From Actinidia chinensis (Eukaryota; Streptophyta; Magnoliopsida; Ericales; Actinidiaceae): a DNA stretch of 22,500 nucleotides. The translations under genes were made by a program, and so were the position numbers. Below, one piece after another: positions 20,810 to 22,500 of the stretch. The stretch lies in the NCBI GenBank assembly GCA_009663005.1, contig VIGQ01000495.1:2501-25000 (forward strand). The letters run 5' to 3'. The notes under the pieces are model-generated. The model worked only from the letters and a program-made list of their open reading frames with translations. It made no database searches and was not told the origin of the DNA. Numbering within the stretch: position 1 is the first letter of the stretch; each line of letters begins with the position of its first letter.

Positions 20810-21560
20810 GCAGTGGATAAAGCCTTAGGAAGGCGGAGAAGCCAGTCGTCACACTTGCCCCCAAAGCAATTTATTGGTTGCTGTGGTTCCAAATGCAGGT
20901 TATCGGTTGGGTTAAAACCTGCGTTCGCCTATTCTCAGTGTCATAATGGTGAGTTGCAGGTTTTTTTTTCAAAGGGGGAGAGGGAGAGGGGGTTGAGGCA
21001 GATACCTAATGGTCATGGAGGGCTTTTTTTTTTTTGCTATTTTGAAGAATAAGATTGTTAATGGAGCTTTTACCTATCATCCAAATGTCAAGCCTTGTTG
21101 CAAGTCACCTAGCTTTTGCTCATGACCTTTTTGTGATGGTGTGGAGCTGACTCCCAATCTCTTGTTGTTTAAAGGAGGCCTCTGAATGAATTCTATTCCT
21201 TATCTGGGCTGCAACCCAATATGCAGAAAAGTGCTATATTCTTCTCTGGGGTTGATAGTAACATGATTTAGTGAGTTAAGGGAAGCATTACCAATTCTCA
21301 TTGGCACCCTACCTGTTAGATAACTGGGTGTCACCCTTATTTCTTCTAGATTGGCTCATGAGGGACAAGGTACTACTTATAATTGAAGGAAAATATTTGG
21401 GGCAGAAATCATTGTTGGGTAAATAAGTTGCTTTCTTTTGGAGGAAGAGCTCAGCTTGTTCACTCTGTTCTTTGGAATATGCAGGTATATTGGTGAGATT
21501 TGGAGCCAAGGTTCAATGGAAATTAGTCCAATGGCATATGACTCTCCCCCAAGTTTCTTC
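20810..21560 (+). mobile_element. LINE reverse transcriptase core remnant
   Basis: Plus-strand pieces of a plant L1-type reverse transcriptase occur in the right order. They are PPKQFIG, then NGELQ.FF.KG..RGLRQ (about 20946-21003) with the following GDPLSPYLF codons deleted. Next come YHPKC-like codons, LAFAHDLFVMV (21109-21141), GLQPNMQKSAIFFSGV (21206-21253), LPVR.LGVTLISSRL (about 21308-21355) and SFGGRAQLVHSVLWNMQVYW (21434-21493). The catalytic FADD box is FAHD (21115-21126), so one of the two metal-binding aspartates is lost. Frames shift several times. It is the same family as the fragment at 4104-4515. It is separate from the zf-RVT piece at 19230-19940, since the natural order would be the reverse. 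Confidence 0.88.
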
Positions 21561-22190
21561 TTGGACTTCAAGAAATTTTTTAAAACTCATGTGCATGTGT
21601 CAACCTCTAATTAGATATACTGTTGGGGATAGTCCAAATAATTAAAAATAAAATGTCCAATTTTGGATGAATATGAATTTTGATATTTTGCCCAAAAAAT
21701 ATAATAATAATTATAATTTTAATTTTGATTTTCGATTCTTAGAGTCAACACAAACTGAAAATGTAAAAAAAAAAATGACCCAAAAATAAAAAATGACTAA
21801 AAACTAAAATAATCCAAAAACATAAATTGTGTAGCAACATTGTTGATTTTTTGTATGAAAAATATTGTAAATATGCTTGTCAAAAAATAATATTTTCTAT
21901 ATCTATCAAATAAATAGTGAATCATGATCTTTATCAACATTTATTATGTGAAACAACGTAGTTTTAATGTAAAACGACGTTGTTTTAATGTAATGGACCT
22001 CTCTATTACATTCGATGTACTAAAAAGGATCAGGATCCGGAAAGGTTCCAAGCAGGTTTCTTGTGATCATCTACATTTTTCTTTTTTTTTTTTCACCAAA
22101 TCTTTTTGATCCAAATACAAACTTAAATGAGTTGAATTTTCTTTTTATTTTCAAGAAATAAAAGGACAATATGAAGATTAATGGGTCTGC
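21561..22190. other. AT-rich DNA, no gene seen
   Basis: A/T-rich sequence with long A runs. The only structure is the direct repeat at 21951-21991. The open stretch at 21924-22109 has no recognised motif. Confidence 0.5.
21951..21991. repeat. 20 bp direct repeat
   Basis: AAACAACGTAGTTTTAATGT is followed immediately by AAAACGACGTTGTTTTAATG plus T. The second unit contains a near-palindrome (AAAACGACGTTGTTTT). Confidence 0.7.
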
Positions 22191-22221
22191 ATTTTGTCTT
22201 TTAAGTCATGTCTCACTTTAA

Positions 22222-22304
22222 TTGGTCAACTCACTCTAACGGTAGAGGGTAGGATTGGTCATTTTAACCCGCTCCATTCCGTACGAGGCAGGTTCGAATT
22301 TTGC
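22222..22304 (+). other. tRNA-like A/B box pair, possible SINE fragment
   Basis: GGTTCGAATTTTGC (from 22291) matches the RNA polymerase III B box. About 50 bases upstream, CAACTCACTCTAACGGTAGAG resembles a degraded A box. The spacing suits a tRNA-derived SINE head. No cloverleaf with a paired acceptor stem could be drawn, so it is not a tRNA gene. No poly(A) end or target duplication was found. Confidence 0.3.
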
Positions 22305-22410
22305 GAGATCTACAAAATACCCACCCCGTGTTCATCCCCAGTAAAGGGAAAACAATTTGGTGTTTTAAATGCAAGTCAATTGCATCTCATCACACCCCAC
22401 TTTCTCGTTA

Positions 22411-22500
22411 TCCTATATTATAATATTAGGGCCTTCAATTTATTTTCGGTAAACCTCCTCTCTTAACAAATTGAGGTCAAAACCCTAACCCTAGCCCTAA
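22411..22500 (+). promoter_or_regulatory. Candidate plant core promoter with telo-box at window edge
   Basis: A TATA-like stretch (TATATTATAATATT, 22414-22427) is followed by a pyrimidine patch (CCTCCTCTCTT, 22455-22465) and then AAACCCTAA (22480-22488) inside AACCCTAACCCTAGCCCTAA. The telo-box AAACCCTAA close to the start of transcription is typical of plant ribosomal-protein and other growth-related genes. The order and distances fit a plus-strand start near 22450-22480. The gene itself would lie past the window, so this is inference. Confidence 0.35.

Noticed and set aside
22222..22304. A functional tRNA gene
   Set aside because: No acceptor, D or anticodon stems could be paired around the B box.
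22479..22500. A telomere or chromosome end
   Set aside because: Only about three imperfect CCCTAA units are present, one of them GCCCTAA rather than ACCCTAA. A promoter telo-box explains it as well.

Overview
The window looks like nuclear DNA of a flowering plant, probably a eudicot. It is AT-rich, has no long open reading frames, and is filled with decayed plant transposons: LINEs, a Ty3/Gypsy remnant and several MITEs. The only host gene recognised is a PR-10/Bet v 1-type gene with one intron, present in two damaged copies. The species cannot be named from sequence alone. No RNA gene, CRISPR array or bacterial-type operon was found.

Layout. Positions 1-4074 and 6371-9498 are two diverged direct copies of one segment of about 3 kb. 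Each copy carries, on the minus strand, PR-10 exon 2 followed by its 3' flank. A Ty3/Gypsy RNase H remnant lies in that flank, also on the minus strand. The right copy continues beyond the duplicated part into an intron, exon 1, a start region and a TATA box (to about 10151), so it is a full-length PR-10 locus. The left copy stops about 16 bases into the intron and runs into a LINE fragment, so its exon 1 is missing. The copies also differ by a ~1 kb segment present only on the left (35-1036), a ~160 bp pyrimidine-rich block present only on the left (2428-2588), and a 158 bp tandem duplication present only on the right (7881-8195).

Between the copies lie a LINE reverse transcriptase fragment with a small MITE nested in its T-run (4104-4515), AT-rich filler, and a PIF/Harbinger-type MITE (5909-6304). 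To the right are a MULE-type MITE inside the PR-10 intron (9531-9735), a second MULE-type foldback element (10914-11339), a small foldback element (13084-13226) and a second, larger member of the PIF-type family (13592-14063). From 14.1 to 19.1 kb there is only AT-rich DNA with minor repeats. From 19.1 to 21.6 kb lie two plus-strand LINE pieces: first a C-terminal zf-RVT region with a 3' end, then a piece with the reverse transcriptase core. The last 100 bases resemble a plant core promoter with a telo-box, so a gene may start just past the right edge.

Both PR-10 copies keep family motifs but in several reading frames. The two copies differ by very many one-base indels. Either both are pseudogenes, or this part of the assembly is unpolished long-read sequence. 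That question decides whether the right copy is a live gene. I found no convincing previously undescribed system; the most interesting features are the tandem PR-10 duplication with its copy-specific insertions and the nested transposons.
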